DNA of 64,000 nt from an uncultured Dyadobacter sp. (GCF_946482605.1 NZ_CAMLSE010000032.1:1-64000); one strand, 5' to 3'. Shown: positions 25,610 through 33,709, counted from the first letter of the stretch. Notes: a model not told the origin generated them from the sequence alone. Numbers and translations: made by a program.

Positions 25610-27229
25610 ATGCAACAATTACAGACCCTGGATTATGTCGTATTCTTCTTCTATTTCATTTTAGTCTCCGGCTATGGTTATTGGATTTATCAGCGGAAAA
25701 AATCAAATGTTGAATCTACAAAAGACTTCTTCCTGGCCGAAGGCTCACTGACCTGGTGGGCGATCGGTGCCTCACTGATCGCGTCGAACATATCTGCGGA
25801 ACAGTTTATCGGGATGTCAGGAAACGGGTTTTCAATGGGTTTGGGTATCTCCACCTACGAGTGGATGGCGGCGGCGACACTGGTAATAGTAGCCGTCTTT
25901 TTTATGCCTATTTACCTCAAAAATAAAATTTACACGATGCCTCAGTTTCTGAGTCAGCGCTACAACCAGTCGGTGAGTCTGATCATGGCGGTCTTCTGGC
26001 TCGCGTTGTACATACTTGTCAACCTGACTTCCATCCTCTACCTGGGTGCACTGGCCGTATCGGGTATCTCCGGGCTCAATTTTCAGTTTTGTATGATAGC
26101 CCTGGCAACTTTCGCCATCATCATTACGGTTGGTGGTATGAAGGTGATTGGTTATACAGACGTGATCCAGGTGTTTTTCCTCGTGATCGGAGGGTTAGCA
26201 ACGACTTATCTGGCGATCAACCTGGTTTCTGACAATGCGGGTGTGGACGGGATTATGAACGGGATCAAAGCAATGCGCGAAAATCACGATGATCACTTCC
26301 ATATGATCTTCCCTAAGGCGAGTCCGTTTTACATGCAGCTGCCCGGGTTAACAGTTCTCCTTGGCGGTATGTGGATCGTGAACCTGAACTATTGGGGTTG
26401 TAATCAGTATATAACCCAACGTGCCCTCGGGGCGGATCTGAAAACTGCGCGTAATGGTATCCTTTTCGCTGCATTTTTGAAATTGTTGATGCCGGTGATC
26501 GTCGTGTTGCCCGGTATCGCAGCTTATGCATTGTACAGCAAAGGAATGTTCCAGGCTGAAATGCTGGGCGAGGATGGGGTTATCAACGCCGATAAGGCCT
26601 ATCCCGTACTGCTCAACCTGCTGCCAACCGGTTTGAAGGGCCTCTCATTTGCCGCATTGACAGCCGCCGTAGTTGCGTCGCTCGCGGGTAAAGCGAATAG
26701 TATCTCTACGATTTTTACATTGGATATTTTCAAAAACTACATCGGTAAAGATGCGGACGAAAAGACGCTCGTGCGCATTGGGCGTGCCGTGGTGGTTATC
26801 TCGATGATCATCGCGATCGTTGTTTCGCCTTATATGGGTATCGATAAAAAAGGAGGTTTTCAATTTATCCAGGAAATGACCGGCCTGTTGTCGCCGGGTA
26901 TCTTTGCCTCGTTCATTATGGGTTTCTTCTGGAAACGTACCAATTCCGCGGGTGCCTTGTTCGCCATTGTGGGGGGCTTCCTGATCGCCCTCGCAATGCA
27001 CAACAACTACTTCCCGTTTGCAGATTGGTCTCAGGTACCTTTCCTCGATCGTATGGGCCTCGTGTTCGTGATTTGTGTCGTTGTAATGGTTATTCTTGGA
27101 TTGATCATGCCGGATGAAAAGAAAGGACTGGCTATCGACGCGTCGATGTTTATGCCGCACCGGACGTTTGTGATCGGGGCTGTTGTCGTGATTGCCATCA
27201 TTTCATATCTGTACGGGCATTTCTGGTAA
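25610..27229 (+). CDS. Sodium/solute symporter (SSS family, sugar-transporter-like)
   Basis: The 539-residue, roughly 14-helix membrane protein begins LDYVVFFFYFILVSGYGYWIYQRKKS and has the SSS motifs ESTKDFFLAEGSLTWWAIGASLIASNISAEQFIGMSG and NLNYWGCNQYITQRALGA, close to the bacterial Na+/sugar symporters of the SGLT branch. A predicted use is Na+-driven uptake of a sugar or related solute across the inner membrane. The N-terminal motif with ASNISAEQFIG contains sodium-site residues. The gene is flanked by a 161-nt upstream region without a perfect -7 box and by a very strong bidirectional terminator at its 3' end, so it is probably monocistronic. Confidence 0.93.
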   Translation: MQQLQTLDYVVFFFYFILVSGYGYWIYQRKKSNVESTKDFFLAEGSLTWWAIGASLIASNISAEQFIGMSGNGFSMGLGISTYEWMAAATLVIVAVFFMPIYLKNKIYTMPQFLSQRYNQSVSLIMAVFWLALYILVNLTSILYLGALAVSGISGLNFQFCMIALATFAIIITVGGMKVIGYTDVIQVFFLVIGGLATTYLAINLVSDNAGVDGIMNGIKAMRENHDDHFHMIFPKASPFYMQLPGLTVLLGGMWIVNLNYWGCNQYITQRALGADLKTARNGILFAAFLKLLMPVIVVLPGIAAYALYSKGMFQAEMLGEDGVINADKAYPVLLNLLPTGLKGLSFAALTAAVVASLAGKANSISTIFTLDIFKNYIGKDADEKTLVRIGRAVVVISMIIAIVVSPYMGIDKKGGFQFIQEMTGLLSPGIFASFIMGFFWKRTNSAGALFAIVGGFLIALAMHNNYFPFADWSQVPFLDRMGLVFVICVVVMVILGLIMPDEKKGLAIDASMFMPHRTFVIGAVVVIAIISYLYGHFW

Positions 27230-27242
27230 GAAAAGAAATGCC

Positions 27243-27295
27243 TTTTCATACAAAAGCGGCCCGGAACAATATTCCGGGCCGCTTTTGTATGAAAA
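27243..27295. terminator. Bidirectional terminator with a 24-bp perfect stem
   Basis: Left arm 27243-27266 and right arm 27272-27295 pair without a mismatch around a 5-nt loop (CAATA). The stem starts with four T and ends with four or more A, so both strands give a GC-rich hairpin followed by a U-run. It separates the convergent symporter and cyclophilin genes. Confidence 0.9.
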
Positions 27296-27302
27296 AGGTA
27301 AC

Positions 27303-27746
27303 TTATACCGCTTCTTCAATAATGGTAATTTTCTGGATTTTGTCACCCTGACGGATCAGGTCTACCGTATCCACGCCTTCAACCACACGTCCGAAGCAGG
27401 TATGGTTCCTGTCCAGATGCGCAGTGTTGTTGCGGCTGTGGCAGATGAAGAATTGTGAACCACCCGTATTGCGTCCTGCATGGGCCATCGAAAGCACACC
27501 GCGGTCGTGGTACTGGTTGCCGCCGGTCAGTTCGCAGTCGATTTTGTAACCTGGTCCCCCGCGACCGGTACCGGTAGGATCACCTCCCTGCACCATGAAA
27601 TCAGGGATCACTCGGTGGAAGATAAGGCCATCGTAAAAGCCTTTTTTAGAGAGGTCAACAAAGTTTTTCACTGTACCGGGTGCATCCTCATCGTAAAATT
27701 CGATGAGCATGGTACCCTTATCGGTGATCATTTCCGCTTTTGTCAT
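27303..27746 (-). CDS. Cyclophilin-type peptidyl-prolyl cis-trans isomerase
   Basis: Cyclophilin fold: MLIEFYDEDAPGTVKNFVDLSKKGFYDGLIFHRVIPDFMVQGGDPTGTGRGGPGY, with the catalytic Arg in FHRVIPDFMVQGG, followed by GVLSMAHAGRNTGGSQFFICH and a variant FGRVVEG. The start chosen is ATG at 27744-27746 (147 residues, MTKAEMITDKG), which gives a single-domain cytosolic enzyme of standard length. The frame stays open to an ATG at 27851; the 35-residue extension (MRRKGYIILFFVLLSHRA...) resembles a signal peptide, so an exported form is possible. Accelerates proline isomerisation during protein folding. Confidence 0.93.
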   Translation of the reverse strand: MTKAEMITDKGTMLIEFYDEDAPGTVKNFVDLSKKGFYDGLIFHRVIPDFMVQGGDPTGTGRGGPGYKIDCELTGGNQYHDRGVLSMAHAGRNTGGSQFFICHSRNNTAHLDRNHTCFGRVVEGVDTVDLIRQGDKIQKITIIEEAV

Positions 27747-27877
27747 GTGAGTAAAAGAGTATTTTGAATAAAAAGGCACGTTGTCCGAAAGGCGGTTGGC
27801 CCTATGCGATAACAACACAAAGAAAAGGATAATGTATCCTTTTCTTCTCATGAACGTTCAAAATAAAATGGCGGGAA

Positions 27878-28645
27878 TTACGAACCTGCGTCTGCTTTGG
27901 CGAGGGCTGCCGCTTTTTTCTGCTCGGTTTTGAAAGCCGACAGGCGGTCAACGACTTCACCGCTTCCCCATTCGCGGCTCCTTTCCGGATTGGAGAACCA
28001 TTCTTTTACAGCAAGCACTTTGTAGAGATACCTGGCGGTTTCGGAGTTCAGCCGGAGTTTGAAATAATTGTCTTTATTCTGTGAATCCATCCTGTTCTGG
28101 ATGTGCGTCGGGCCTGCGTTGTATGCAGCGGCAACCAATGTCCAGGAACCCAGCTGGCGGTATAAGTCGCGCAGGTACTTGCCTGCGGCGTGGGTCGATT
28201 TGACCAAATGTTTGCGGTCGTCCCTGGTCTCATTTACAACCAGCCCGAGAGATTTTGCGGTGGAAGGCATCAGTTGCCAGTATCCGCCTGCGCCGCGGTG
28301 TGAGGTGACGTCGTCACTCATGGCGCTCTCTATCAATGGAATATATTTAAAATCGGCTGGTACTCCGTACTTTTTAAGAATGGGTTCAATGATCCGCATT
28401 CTCTTTTTGGTCTTGGTCATCAGCTTACGAAAAGTGGGATTGTCGTAATTTCTGATCATGTTTTGATATCGCTCGGCGATTCGAAGCTCTGATAATGGGA
28501 TAGCCTCGCCACAGAAGTCAATAGCAAGAAGATCTGAATTAATAATGTTGGTTTCTTTCAGTTCCTTCTTTTCCACCTCCACCTCGCTCACCGGGGATTT
28601 CCCAAATATTGCGATTGAGAAGGCCATAAAGATAAGTCTAATCAT
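27878..28645 (-). CDS. Lytic transglycosylase, SLT domain
   Basis: The 255-residue protein has a short N-terminal hydrophobic segment (signal peptide or anchor). The GH23/SLT core runs from about residue 85: ILKKYGVPADFKYIPLIESAMSDDVTSHRGAGGYWQLMPSTAKSLGL, where the Glu of PLIES is the catalytic acid, followed by VAAAYNAGPTHIQNRM. This MltD-like domain cleaves the glycan strands of peptidoglycan with formation of 1,6-anhydro-muramic ends. No LysM repeats are present, unlike full-length MltD. It acts in the periplasm. It has its own candidate promoter (28693-28700). Confidence 0.92.
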   Translation of the reverse strand: MIRLIFMAFSIAIFGKSPVSEVEVEKKELKETNIINSDLLAIDFCGEAIPLSELRIAERYQNMIRNYDNPTFRKLMTKTKKRMRIIEPILKKYGVPADFKYIPLIESAMSDDVTSHRGAGGYWQLMPSTAKSLGLVVNETRDDRKHLVKSTHAAGKYLRDLYRQLGSWTLVAAAYNAGPTHIQNRMDSQNKDNYFKLRLNSETARYLYKVLAVKEWFSNPERSREWGSGEVVDRLSAFKTEQKKAAALAKADAGS

Positions 28646-28692
28646 GCATGTTGTATTTCGTGAAACATCAATTTAGGCATCTAGCCAGGGTG

Positions 28693-28700
28693 CAAAGATA
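28693..28700 (-). promoter_or_regulatory. Candidate -7 promoter box (TATCTTTG) of the lytic transglycosylase
   Basis: TATCTTTG on the minus strand is a full TAnnTTTG match 47 nt upstream of the transglycosylase start. An upstream TTTG lies 23 nt further, slightly longer than ideal spacing. Confidence 0.5.
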
Positions 28701-29095
28701 ACGGTATTGAATAAATAATATTTCAAAATTGATTAAAAAACTGATTAATAGGCAATTAGTAAAAGTAATTCTAGGACAAAAGAAAGAGCGTAGGATTTGG
28801 TGTATGAAACGTATAGGGAGCAGAAATCTCTGTTTAAGCGCAGGAAACAAAAATTATAGTTGGTAAAATCCGCTTTGTACAAATTGGAAATTTTCAGTGA
28901 TGATATGACTTTATTGAGAAAGATAAATTATTGATTTGAATTTTATGTTGATATTCAGATGGTTACAAAGTTGTGTGGCCGTAATGTGTAGTATTATTTG
29001 GGTTTAAGTAACCGATTTTCTGCATTTCCCCTAAAAAGTGAGTCCGTTTGCTGCATTGAATGTATTAACTTGCATTTTGGATATCTTTTCGAAAT
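28701..29095. other. AT-rich intergenic region between divergent mltD-like gene and moeA
   Basis: Nearly 400 nt, markedly AT-rich against its surroundings, without a credible ORF or RNA gene. The moeA promoter should lie here, but no exact TAnnTTTG occurs on the plus strand; TATTATTTG near 28990 and TATCTTTT near 29085 are one change away. Nothing resembling a molybdenum-cofactor riboswitch was recognised. Confidence 0.4.
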
Positions 29096-30286
29096 ATGGT
29101 CACTGTCAACGAGGCGAAAGAAAGAATTATTGCAAATGCATCCCCATTGCCGGGGACCCGGTGCGGTCTTGAGGCTGCGTTGGGAAGCATATTGGCCGAG
29201 GACGTGATCGCACCGATCTCGCTACCGCCTTTCCGGCAATCGTCCATGGATGGTTACGCGATTTTGAGCGCGGATATATGCGAAAAGGACGTGGTGCTGA
29301 GGGTTACTGGGGAGTCGAGGGCGGGGCAGTCCGAACTGCCCGGGCTGCTGTCCGGAGAAGCCATCAGGATTTTTACCGGCGCACCGCTACCCGATGATGC
29401 GACTGCGGTAGTCATGCAGGAGAATACGTCCCGGGAAGGCGATGTATTGACTGTCCACGAATTTCCGGTTTCGGAGGGGAAAAATATCAGGCGTGTGGGC
29501 CAGCAGATCCGTGAAGGGGCTGTCGCATTACCTGCGGGGACACTCGTGTCGCCAGGAGCAATCGGTTTCCTGAAAGGGATGAATGTCAATGAGGTGACAA
29601 TACGGACGAAACCCACGATCGGGTTATTGGTGACGGGCGATGAGTTGCTGCGGGCCGGCGACGAGTTGGTACCTGGTAAAATATATGAATCCAATTCCGC
29701 TATGCTTGCGGGTGCGCTACGCCGTGAGGGCATTCAGGATGTGGAGATCGGTTATAGCTCGGATGATCTTGCAAATACGGTCCAGGCACTTGATAACCTG
29801 TTGAAAAACCACGACGTTGTACTGGCGTCCGGCGGAATTTCCGTAGGCGATTATGACTTTGTCGGGGCCGCTCTGGAAGCGCTGGGTGCCGAAACCATAT
29901 TTTACAAGGTAAGACAAAAGCCAGGTAAGCCTTTGTTGTTTGGAAAAAAAGAAGGAAAGCTCATTTTTGCCTTGCCCGGCAACCCGGCTTCATCACTGGT
30001 TTGCTATTACGAGTATGTGTTGCCTGCATTGCGCAGGATGACGGGATGGAGTGATCCTTTTGTAAAATCCCGTCGGATGCCGATCCGGGGTGCATATGCA
30101 TTTGACGGCGAACGGGACGAATTCCTGAAAGCAAAAATAGAGGGGGATGAGGTAGTGCCCCTGGATGGGCAGGAGTCTTTCGTGATAGGGTCATTTGCGG
30201 TGGCAGACGCATTGATTTATCTTCCAGTCGAACGCAGCAGGGTACAGGCGGGCGACGTCGTGGAAGTTCACATACTCCCGGTCTGA
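29096..30286 (+). CDS. moeA: Molybdopterin molybdenumtransferase MoeA
   Basis: The 396-residue protein has the normal MoeA length. It contains PPFRQSSMDGYAI (MoeA N-terminal motif), RIFTGAPLPDDATAVVMQE, IGLLVTGDELLRAGDELVPGKIYESNSAML, ASGGISVGDYDFV, FYKVRQKPGKPLLFG and FALPGNPASSLVCYYEYVLPAL, plus a C-terminal MoeA_C domain. It inserts molybdate into adenylated molybdopterin, the final step of cofactor assembly, in the cytosol. First gene of the cluster moeA-moaD-moaE-moaCB-moaA, followed 44 nt later by moaD. Confidence 0.96.
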   Translation: MVTVNEAKERIIANASPLPGTRCGLEAALGSILAEDVIAPISLPPFRQSSMDGYAILSADICEKDVVLRVTGESRAGQSELPGLLSGEAIRIFTGAPLPDDATAVVMQENTSREGDVLTVHEFPVSEGKNIRRVGQQIREGAVALPAGTLVSPGAIGFLKGMNVNEVTIRTKPTIGLLVTGDELLRAGDELVPGKIYESNSAMLAGALRREGIQDVEIGYSSDDLANTVQALDNLLKNHDVVLASGGISVGDYDFVGAALEALGAETIFYKVRQKPGKPLLFGKKEGKLIFALPGNPASSLVCYYEYVLPALRRMTGWSDPFVKSRRMPIRGAYAFDGERDEFLKAKIEGDEVVPLDGQESFVIGSFAVADALIYLPVERSRVQAGDVVEVHILPV

Positions 30287-30330
30287 ACCTGCGGGAGGCA
30301 AATGGGGTTAACATAGCATATCAGGCCAAA

Positions 30331-30579
30331 TTGCAACCAATGAGCTTTCATGTTAAATATTTCGGAATGCTGGCGGAAATCGCGGGAGTGTCGGAAGAAG
30401 TATGGATGGCCGATCAGGCTTTGACGGTGGGTCATTTCCGGTCCCGGGTTGTGGAAAAGTATCCGGCTATGGGAGATAAGAAATTCAAGATCGCCGTAAA
30501 CCAGAAGATCTCGGAGGATTTTGTGCCCATTGAAATGCCTGCCGAAATCGCATTACTGCCGCCATTTGCAGGAGGATAG
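30331..30579 (+). CDS. moaD: Molybdopterin synthase small subunit MoaD
   Basis: The 82-residue ubiquitin-like protein (FHVKYFGMLAEIAGVSEEVW, KFKIAVNQKISEDF) ends in the diagnostic Gly-Gly (LLPPFAGG), whose terminal carboxylate is adenylated and thiolated to deliver sulfur for the dithiolene. Start at ATG 30331; a second ATG four codons on (30340) is also possible. It lies between moeA and moaE, its obligate partner. No moeB-like adenylyltransferase for MoaD is present in this window. Confidence 0.93.
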   Translation: MQPMSFHVKYFGMLAEIAGVSEEVWMADQALTVGHFRSRVVEKYPAMGDKKFKIAVNQKISEDFVPIEMPAEIALLPPFAGG

Positions 30580-30601
30580 CAATACATTAAGAGAATTATA
30601 C

Positions 30602-31030
30602 GTGAAAAAGGTATTTGTACAAGGGCCGATCAGTCCTGATTTTGTTTCGAAGTCCATTGCGAGCCATCAGTCCAAAACGGGTATTGGAGCGCATGCTATT
30701 TTTCTGGGCCAGATCCGCGCCGACGTTAAGGAAAGCGGTGCCGTGACGGGTATCGAGTATACCGCCTACGAGGAAATGGCAGAAGAGGCGTTCCATGTGA
30801 TCCGTGAGGCTGCATTCGCGAAATTTGAGCTGACCTGCATGCACATTTACCACAGCCTGGGCCTGGTCCCGACGGGTGAAATCAGTCTGTTTGTATTCGT
30901 GTCATCTCCGCACCGCAGAGCTGCATTTGAAGCATCAGAATATATTGTTGAGGAAATAAAAGCAAACGTACCCATCTTCGGCAAAGAACTAACAGGAGAT
31001 GCCGGTCATGTTTGGAAGGAGAATAGGTAG
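30602..31030 (+). CDS. moaE: Molybdopterin synthase catalytic subunit MoaE
   Basis: MoaE core: GAHAIFLGQIRADVKESGAVTGIEYTAYEEMAEEAFHVI, THxxHxxG-like CMHIYHSLGLVPTGEISLFVFVSSPHRRAAFEASEYIVEEIKANVPIFGKELTG. The protein converts cyclic pyranopterin monophosphate to molybdopterin using sulfur from MoaD. GTG at 30602 (VKKVFVQGPI, 142 residues) is chosen because it gives the family length; an ATG at 30521 in the same frame would overlap moaD by about 60 nt and add a non-conserved head. The stop is followed at once by the repeat element at 31031-31236. Confidence 0.92.
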   Translation: MKKVFVQGPISPDFVSKSIASHQSKTGIGAHAIFLGQIRADVKESGAVTGIEYTAYEEMAEEAFHVIREAAFAKFELTCMHIYHSLGLVPTGEISLFVFVSSPHRRAAFEASEYIVEEIKANVPIFGKELTGDAGHVWKENR

Positions 31031-31236
31031 GAAGGTGAATGACTGAGTTTTGAATGAGTGAATAAGTGAATGAGTGAATGAATAGGTCAGATCCTGACTT
31101 AAAATTGTTTTGACTTATGACGATCAATGGCTCACTCACCTTCAGACGAATTCAATCATTCCCAGTTCCACTACGACTCATGCATTGATCCATTCACTCA
31201 TTCAAAATTCACTCATTCACTCATTCAAAATTGTAA
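31031..31236. repeat. Second octamer-array element, in inverted arrangement, inside the moa operon
   Basis: The only long gap in the moa cluster. Its left arm (31051-31085) is a tandem array of GAATGAGT/GAATAAGT units; its right arm (31191-31230) is the inverted counterpart (CATTCACT, ACTCATTC, AAAATTC), so the arms can pair over about 30 nt around a loop of roughly 105 nt. A 24-nt core at 31158-31181 matches 20/24 positions of the two cores at 16501 and 16571. In the core, a short stem flanking TCC shows a compensatory C-G to A-T change between the two versions. No ORF of note lies inside. Confidence 0.7.
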
Positions 31237-32145
31237 ATGGTTGACATTACGCATAAAACAAACACACTCCGGATTGCCACCGCGCAGGCTGTGGTTCAGG
31301 TAAGCAAGCAGGAGACTGTGGATGCGATCCTGAACCGGGCGGTGCCGAAAGGGGATGTGTTCGAAATGGCAAAGGCTGCCGGCTTTCTGGCGGTTAAGAA
31401 AACACCCGACTTATTGCCTGATTGTCATCCCATTCCGGTGGAATATACAGGAGTCCAATACCGGATTGAAGACCTGACAATCGTGATCGAACTGACGGTC
31501 AAGACTATTTACAAAACTGGTGTGGAAGTGGAGGCTATGCATGGTGCTTCCGTAGTGGCATTGACGATGTATGATATGTTGAAGCCGATCGACAAAGGGG
31601 TTGAAATCCGGAACATCAGGCTGCTGGAAAAGAAAGGGGGCAAAAGCGACCGCAAAGCTTCCCCGGAAGGGTTGAAGGTAGCAGTAGTGGTTTGCTCCGA
31701 TAGTATTTCAAAAGGTATTGGCGAAGATAAATCGGGCAAAAAAATTGTTCAGAAATTAGAAGCATTCCGGCTGGATGTGACTGATTACAGCATCATTGCG
31801 GACGACAAGGCGGGTATTCAGGCGAAGTTGCGTGCATTGCAGGAAGCCGGTTATAATATGACGTTGATCACAGGAGGTACGGGACTGTCGCCGCGTGACG
31901 TCACACCGGAAGCGGTGGCGGAGCTCCTGGACAGGGAAATTCCGGGGATCGCGGAAACAGCACGCCAGTATGGCCAGGAAAGGGTTCCGACATCGATGCT
32001 ATCCAGGTCGGCGGCGGGTTTTATGGGCGAAATGCTTGTGATCACGATGCCTGGGAGCACGGGTGGTGTCACAGAATATATCGATGCGCTTTTCCCGCAT
32101 GTTTTGCATGTCTTTAATGTTTTAGAAGGAAAGAAACACGATTAG
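31237..32145 (+). CDS. moaCB: Bifunctional MoaC-MoaB/MogA fusion
   Basis: 302 residues with two complete domains. Residues about 1-137 are MoaC (cyclic pyranopterin monophosphate synthase): MVDITHKTNTLRIATAQAVV, LLPDCHPIPVEYT with the conserved Cys-His at 63-64, VEVEAMHGASVVALTMYDMLK and LLEKKGGKSD. Residues about 146-302 are MoaB/MogA (molybdopterin adenylyltransferase-like): VAVVVCSDSISKGIGEDKSG, LITGGTGLSPRDVTPEA and VITMPGSTGGVTEYI. One polypeptide thus serves an early and a late step of cofactor synthesis. A short linker rich in charged residues joins them. Ten nt separate it from moaA. Confidence 0.95.
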   Translation: MVDITHKTNTLRIATAQAVVQVSKQETVDAILNRAVPKGDVFEMAKAAGFLAVKKTPDLLPDCHPIPVEYTGVQYRIEDLTIVIELTVKTIYKTGVEVEAMHGASVVALTMYDMLKPIDKGVEIRNIRLLEKKGGKSDRKASPEGLKVAVVVCSDSISKGIGEDKSGKKIVQKLEAFRLDVTDYSIIADDKAGIQAKLRALQEAGYNMTLITGGTGLSPRDVTPEAVAELLDREIPGIAETARQYGQERVPTSMLSRSAAGFMGEMLVITMPGSTGGVTEYIDALFPHVLHVFNVLEGKKHD

Positions 32146-32155
32146 AAAGATACAA

Positions 32156-33148
32156 ATGGCACTGCCTATTTTAGATACATTCGGTCGCAAGCATACTTAT
32201 CTGCGGATTTCGCTGACGGATAAGTGCAATCTTCGCTGTACCTATTGTATGCCACAGGAAGATATGCAGTTTATGCCCTCAAAATGGCTGATGCAGGCCG
32301 ATGAGATTTCGCATCTGGCAGGATTGTTTGTGGAAATGGGTGTTGAAAAAATCAGGCTGACCGGTGGTGAGCCATTGGTTCGTAAAGATGCAGGCGAAAT
32401 CATTTCCGATCTTGGAAAGCTCCCCGCTTCACTCACATTGACGACCAATGCCGTTTATATCGATCAATTTATTACGCAATTGAAGGCATCAGGGGTCAAT
32501 TCCCTGAATGTCAGTTTGGACACACTCCGGGAAGAGCGGTTTCGTGCGATCACCAAGCGCGATCATTTTGGCAAAACACTTGATCATATTCGTTTGCTGT
32601 TAAGCGAAGGGTTTGTTGTGAAGGTCAATATGGTGGTCATGCGGGGAACGAACGACGATGAAGTCAACGATTTCGTCAGGATGACCCTGGCAGAGCCGAA
32701 CCTCCACGTACGGTTCATTGAATTTATGCCCTTCAAGGGGAACCAATGGGACATGTCTAAAATCGTTTCCTATGCTGATTTGCTGACGGCAATCGGCGGG
32801 GAATTTGAATTTCAACCCGTCGCCGGCGAGTTGCACGACACCGCCCGGCGATTCCAGGTACATGAGGGCTTGGGGACTTTCGGGATCATCGGTACGGTGA
32901 CCCACCCATTCTGCGAAGGCTGCAACCGGATCCGTCTGACAGCCGACGGAAAGCTCAAAAATTGCCTCTTCGACACCTCGGAAGTCGACCTTCTCACGCC
33001 CTTGCGCAGAGGCGACGACGTTCGCCCGCTCATTTACGCGCATTTTCAGAAAAAACATTTCGCCCACGGCGGCCACGCCAGCTTCTCCGAACAGCAGGCT
33101 AAATCGGAGTACGAGCAGAATCGGGAGATGATCGCGATTGGAGGCTAA
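32156..33148 (+). CDS. moaA: GTP 3',8-cyclase MoaA (radical SAM)
   Basis: The 330-residue protein has the N-terminal radical-SAM cluster CNLRCTYC (Cys24, Cys28, Cys31), the SAM-binding IRLTGGEPLVRKD, a C-terminal second 4Fe-4S site (Cys253, Cys256 and Cys270 in FCEGCNRIRL...NCLF) and the C-terminal Gly-Gly that MoaA needs for activity. It makes 3',8-cyclo-7,8-dihydro-GTP, the first committed step, which MoaC then converts. Last gene of the moa cluster. Its stop overlaps the stop of the convergent toxin gene by 3-4 nt. Confidence 0.96.
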   Translation: MALPILDTFGRKHTYLRISLTDKCNLRCTYCMPQEDMQFMPSKWLMQADEISHLAGLFVEMGVEKIRLTGGEPLVRKDAGEIISDLGKLPASLTLTTNAVYIDQFITQLKASGVNSLNVSLDTLREERFRAITKRDHFGKTLDHIRLLLSEGFVVKVNMVVMRGTNDDEVNDFVRMTLAEPNLHVRFIEFMPFKGNQWDMSKIVSYADLLTAIGGEFEFQPVAGELHDTARRFQVHEGLGTFGIIGTVTHPFCEGCNRIRLTADGKLKNCLFDTSEVDLLTPLRRGDDVRPLIYAHFQKKHFAHGGHASFSEQQAKSEYEQNREMIAIGG

Positions 33149-33456
33149 TCTTCAAATCCTTTCCAAAATTTCACAGGATCCCGGTATCGGCATAGTACTG
33201 CATGGACCTGAATAACACTTTCTTGTTGATCAACATTGAAGTGGATACTGTAAGGGAAAAAATCAACAAGAGCGAACCGCACGTCTCCATACTTTAAAGC
33301 GTAAATCAACGGAGATTCTCTTATAAGCAATAGTTTGCCTTTTACTGATGCCCGGAACCTCAAACCCAGGCCTTTCTTTTGGTTTTCATAGTATTTAGGC
33401 GCCTCCACAATATCCCTGAAGGCCTCCGGATTGAATTTCAGCCTGTGTACAGCCAT
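33145..33456 (-). CDS. ParE/RelE-family toxin
   Basis: The 103-residue protein HRLKFNPEAFRDIVEAPKYYENQKKGLGLRFRASVKGKLLLIRESPLIYALKYGDVRFALVDFFPYSIHFNVDQQESVIQVHAVLCRYRDPVKFW fits the ParE/RelE fold: helical hairpin, then strands with an Arg-rich region and an aromatic C-terminus. It overlaps the antitoxin gene by 1 nt (TAATG), the standard coupling in type II modules, and its 3' end overlaps moaA by 4 nt. ParE-like members poison gyrase and RelE-like members cleave mRNA on the ribosome; which applies here is not resolvable. Confidence 0.85.
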   Translation of the reverse strand: MAVHRLKFNPEAFRDIVEAPKYYENQKKGLGLRFRASVKGKLLLIRESPLIYALKYGDVRFALVDFFPYSIHFNVDQQESVIQVHAVLCRYRDPVKFWKGFED

Positions 33457-33677
33457 TATTCTGCATCCAGCATTTTAAACACTTCGTTTTCGTCAATTAA
33501 AAGGTCCGGCTTATCCCGATATTTTTCTATACGCTGCTGAACTTCTGCAATATGCCAGTCCTGAACGATTTCCTCCTCGGTCTCTTTGATCAGTTCAATT
33601 GCACCTGACTTTTGCAAATCTTCGATCACCGAAGTTGCAAACTCTTTTTTGACCTTAATATGATAGGTAACAGACAT
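33456..33677 (-). CDS. Antitoxin of the ParE/RelE-type module
   Basis: The 73-residue acidic protein reads MSVTYHIKVKKEFATSVIEDLQKSGAIELIKETEEEIVQDWHIAEVQQRIEKYRDKPDLLIDENEVFKMLDAE, split here only by description. It matches small antitoxins encoded immediately before ParE-type toxins. Start ATG 33675-33677 is preferred over an in-frame ATG at 33773 because a perfect -7 box (33702-33709) lies inside that longer frame and would place transcription start between the two. Likely autoregulated by the toxin-antitoxin complex. Confidence 0.8.
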   Translation of the reverse strand: MSVTYHIKVKKEFATSVIEDLQKSGAIELIKETEEEIVQDWHIAEVQQRIEKYRDKPDLLIDENEVFKMLDAE

Positions 33678-33701
33678 GGTATACAAATGTTTTGGCATAA
33701 T

Positions 33702-33709
33702 CAAATATA
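33702..33709 (-). promoter_or_regulatory. Candidate -7 promoter box (TATATTTG) of the toxin-antitoxin operon
   Basis: TATATTTG on the minus strand is a full TAnnTTTG match 25 nt before the preferred antitoxin ATG. It also helps decide that start. Confidence 0.5.

Noticed and set aside
27747..27851. Signal peptide of the cyclophilin
   Set aside because: The upstream extension looks hydrophobic, but the conserved domain starts right at the internal ATG and most single-domain homologues start there; kept only as an alternative.
28646..29095. Molybdenum-cofactor riboswitch before moeA
   Set aside because: Position is suggestive, but no conserved stem-loop set could be recognised in this AT-rich stretch.
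30521..30601. Longer MoaE start at ATG 30521
   Set aside because: It would overlap moaD by about 60 nt and add 27 residues with no similarity to MoaE; GTG 30602 gives the family length.
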